NCBI GenBank assembly: GCA_013694625.1
Contig: JACDCD010000147.1
Span: 1 to 34,489 of the forward strand
Length of the DNA: 34,489 nucleotides
Reading direction: 5' to 3'
Source: Actinomycetota bacterium
GTDB taxonomy: Bacteria > Actinomycetota > CADDZG01 > WHSQ01
The position numbers and the translations under genes were made by a program. Positions 32,709 to 34,489 of this stretch are shown in pieces. Positions within the stretch are counted from its first letter, which is position 1, and each line of letters opens with the position of its first letter. Below the pieces are notes generated by a model. It had not been told where the DNA came from. It searched no databases and saw only the letters and a list, made by a program, of their open reading frames with translations.

Positions 32709-34445
32709 GTGGCCCACCTCCACACGTACGACGCGCTCATAGTCGGGGCAGGAGGGGCCGGCCTTCGCGCCGCGTTGGCCGCCGGCAAGAACGTCAAGAC
32801 CGCGGTCGTCTCCAAGCTCTACCCGACGCGCTCCCATACCGGCACGGCCCAGGGTGGAATGTGCGCGGCGCTGGCCAACGTCGAAGAGGACTCCTGGGAG
32901 TGGCATGCCTTCGATACGGTGAAGGGCTCGGACTTCCTCGCCGATCAAGATGCCGTCGACATCATGTGCCGGGAGGCCGTCACTTCGGTTCACGAGCTCG
33001 AGCGCATGGGCCTTCCGTTCAACCGCACACCGCAAGGGAAGATCGATCAGCGCCGTTTTGGCGGACACACACGAGACCACGGCGAGGCACCGGTCAGAAG
33101 AGCCTGCTACGCGGCCGATCGGACAGGACACATGATCTTGCAGACGCTGTATCAGCAGTGCAACAAGGAGGGCGTCGAATTCTTCAACGAGTTCTTCGTA
33201 CTCGACCTCATCATGGTCGATGGTGCGTGCGCGGGGATCGTCGCATACGAGATTGCGACAGGGCAGCTGCACATCTTCCACGCCAAGTCGGTTCTATTCG
33301 CCACCGGTGGCTTCGGAAAGATGTTCAAGATCACCTCGAATGCCCACACGCTGACCGGCGACGGCCCGGGTGTCGTGTACCGGAACGGGCTCCCGCTCGA
33401 GGACATGGAATTCTTTCAGTTCCATCCCACCGGTCTATACCGTCTGGGGATTCTGTTGTCGGAGGCGGCGCGCGGGGAAGGTGGCATTCTCCGCAACAAA
33501 GACGGCGAGCGGTTCATGGAGAACTACGCGCCGACGATCAAGGACCTGGCGCCTCGCGACATGGTGTCGCGTGCGATGTTCTCCGAAATGAAGGAGGGGC
33601 GCGGCGCAGGGGAGAACAACGATCATCTGCTCCTGGACCTGACCGATGTCGATCCCGAAGTCGTCGAAAAGAAGCTTCCCGACATCACCGAGTTCGCCCG
33701 CACCTATCTGGGTGTGGAGCCCCTGGAAGAGGGAGTTCCCGTCGTTCCCACGGCGCACTATGCAATGGGTGGGATCCCCACCAACGTCAAAGCCGAGGTC
33801 CACCGCAATGCCGCCGGTGACATCGTGCCCGGCTTCTATGCGGCCGGTGAGTGTGCCTGCGTGTCGGTGCACGGCGCAAACCGCTTGGGGACGAACTCGT
33901 TGCTCGACATCGTCGTCTTCGGGCGTCGCGGCGGAGTCGAGATGACCGAGTATGCATCGACGCATCCGCTGCTCGATATTCCCGACGACGTTCATCGGCG
34001 CGCCGAGGAGTGGATCGAAGCGCTCATGGAAGGAGACGGCGGCGAGCCGCTCGCCGACATCCGGGAGGTGCTGCAGAACGAGATGATGGACAAGGCGTCG
34101 GTAGTGCGAAGCGAAGACACTCTCACGGACGTTCACGAGACGATAGGCAAGCTGCGGGCACGCTACGAGCTCACCCGCGTGCGTGACCGGAGCAAGATCT
34201 TCAACACCGAGCTCGTCGAACACATCGAGTTCGGATTCCTGCTCGACATGGCCGAGGCGCTCGTGGTTTCGGCGCGCGCCAGGACCGAAAGCCGCGGCGG
34301 TCACTACCGCGACGATCATGAGCTGCGCGAGGATGAGCACTGGCTCAAACACACCTACGCTACGAAGAGAGACGACGGGGACCCCGAGCTCACCTACAGA
34401 GATGTGACCCTCGGCCGTTACACGCCGGTGGAAAGGAAGTACTGA
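32709..34445 (+). CDS. sdhA: Succinate dehydrogenase flavoprotein subunit
   Basis: 578 residues, the standard length. It has an N-terminal dinucleotide fold [17 protein letters not shown], the covalent FAD histidine H43 in [10 protein letters not shown], substrate-site stretches [20 protein letters not shown] and [41 protein letters not shown] and [19 protein letters not shown], followed by the helical C-terminal domain ([20 protein letters not shown]) and [10 protein letters not shown]. It oxidises succinate to fumarate, linking methylmalonyl-CoA-derived succinyl-CoA to the TCA cycle and respiration. The GTG start has GAGGGAG eight bases upstream. The C-terminus is intact, with sdhB starting three bases after the stop. 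Confidence 0.97.
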   Translation: MAHLHTYDALIVGAGGAGLRAALAAGKNVKTAVVSKLYPTRSHTGTAQGGMCAALANVEEDSWEWHAFDTVKGSDFLADQDAVDIMCREAVTSVHELERMGLPFNRTPQGKIDQRRFGGHTRDHGEAPVRRACYAADRTGHMILQTLYQQCNKEGVEFFNEFFVLDLIMVDGACAGIVAYEIATGQLHIFHAKSVLFATGGFGKMFKITSNAHTLTGDGPGVVYRNGLPLEDMEFFQFHPTGLYRLGILLSEAARGEGGILRNKDGERFMENYAPTIKDLAPRDMVSRAMFSEMKEGRGAGENNDHLLLDLTDVDPEVVEKKLPDITEFARTYLGVEPLEEGVPVVPTAHYAMGGIPTNVKAEVHRNAAGDIVPGFYAAGECACVSVHGANRLGTNSLLDIVVFGRRGGVEMTEYASTHPLLDIPDDVHRRAEEWIEALMEGDGGEPLADIREVLQNEMMDKASVVRSEDTLTDVHETIGKLRARYELTRVRDRSKIFNTELVEHIEFGFLLDMAEALVVSARARTESRGGHYRDDHELREDEHWLKHTYATKRDDGDPELTYRDVTLGRYTPVERKY

Positions 34446-34448
34446 CGC

Positions 34449-34489
34449 GTGGATGTTCGCCTGCGGATCCAGCGGTTCAATCCGGAGCA
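34449..34489 (+). CDS. sdhB: Succinate dehydrogenase iron-sulfur subunit, first 13 codons (3' end outside window)
   Basis: From GTG 34449 the reading is MDVRLRIQRFNPE, matching the usual SdhB N-terminus (beta strand ending in RFNPE) that opens the plant-type ferredoxin domain. AAGGAAG lies nine bases upstream, inside the end of sdhA. The iron-sulfur cysteines lie beyond the window. The gene order sdhD-sdhA-sdhB supports the call. Confidence 0.85.
   Translation, partial: MDVRLRIQRFNPE

Noticed and set aside
1-34489. Search for tRNA, rRNA, CRISPR arrays, insertion-sequence ends and replication origins
   Set aside because: No T-loop patterns in gaps, no regularly spaced repeats, no transposase-like frames and no DnaA-box clusters were seen by eye.

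Overview
The window is GC-rich, densely coded DNA, almost certainly bacterial chromosome from an uncultured or little-studied actinobacterium (Actinomycetota; possibly Acidimicrobiia-like, but rank below phylum is a guess). The indications are a high share of GTG/TTG starts, an F420:NADP oxidoreductase, an SdhD that resembles the mycobacterial subunit, fused biotin carboxylase-BCCP subunits, and -10-like hexamers placed very close to start codons. I found no rRNA, tRNA, CRISPR array, insertion sequence or transposase, and no gene-free stretch longer than about 300 bases. Most genes lie on the minus strand.

Layout. 1-1515 (minus): a pRiA4b ORF-3/IS1096-passenger-like protein cut by the left edge, a MarR regulator with a compound palindromic operator, and a YjbQ-family enzyme. 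1590-11737 (minus, tightly packed): a metal-type permease pair (PF03773-like permease plus TIGR03943-like partner), then alkaline-phosphatase-superfamily hydrolase 2, an MFS transporter, hydrolase 1, a large glycosyltransferase-C-like membrane protein and an oligosaccharide flippase. 11852-17922 (minus): acyl-CoA dehydrogenase, RNase D, a NYN nuclease with two LOTUS domains, TypA/BipA GTPase and a methyltransferase. 18013-24633 (minus): a PPOX-fold flavin/F420 protein, a second large membrane protein, and an acyl-CoA carboxylase operon (carboxyltransferase, enoyl-CoA hydratase, biotin carboxylase-BCCP). 24754-26206 (minus): a HoxN/NicO-type Ni/Co permease behind a Fur-family regulator, with a Nur-like operator on the permease promoter. 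26267-28847: biotin ligase birA divergent from a second biotin carboxylase-BCCP. 28996-29595 (plus): a membrane-anchored degenerate GGDEF protein. 29781-32052 (minus): methylmalonyl-CoA mutase catalytic subunit coupled to F420:NADP oxidoreductase. 32253-34489 (plus): sdhD-sdhA-sdhB (cut), with no sdhC.

How it fits together. The right half is propionyl-CoA/acyl-CoA metabolism: acyl-CoA dehydrogenase, enoyl-CoA hydratase, biotin-dependent carboxylase, its biotin ligase, methylmalonyl-CoA mutase and succinate dehydrogenase form a nearly continuous route from acyl-CoA to succinate and fumarate. The left half looks like a cell-envelope or surface-glycan locus. Its most unusual feature is that both alkaline-phosphatase-superfamily hydrolases seem to be circularly permuted: the block carrying the last metal-binding histidine, normally C-terminal, precedes the nucleophile domain. 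Other points of interest are a roughly five-fold excess of the palindrome GGCGCGCC, a likely nickel-responsive promoter, a nine-codon leader ORF with a strong ribosome binding site, a possible ATC start codon, and the missing sdhC.
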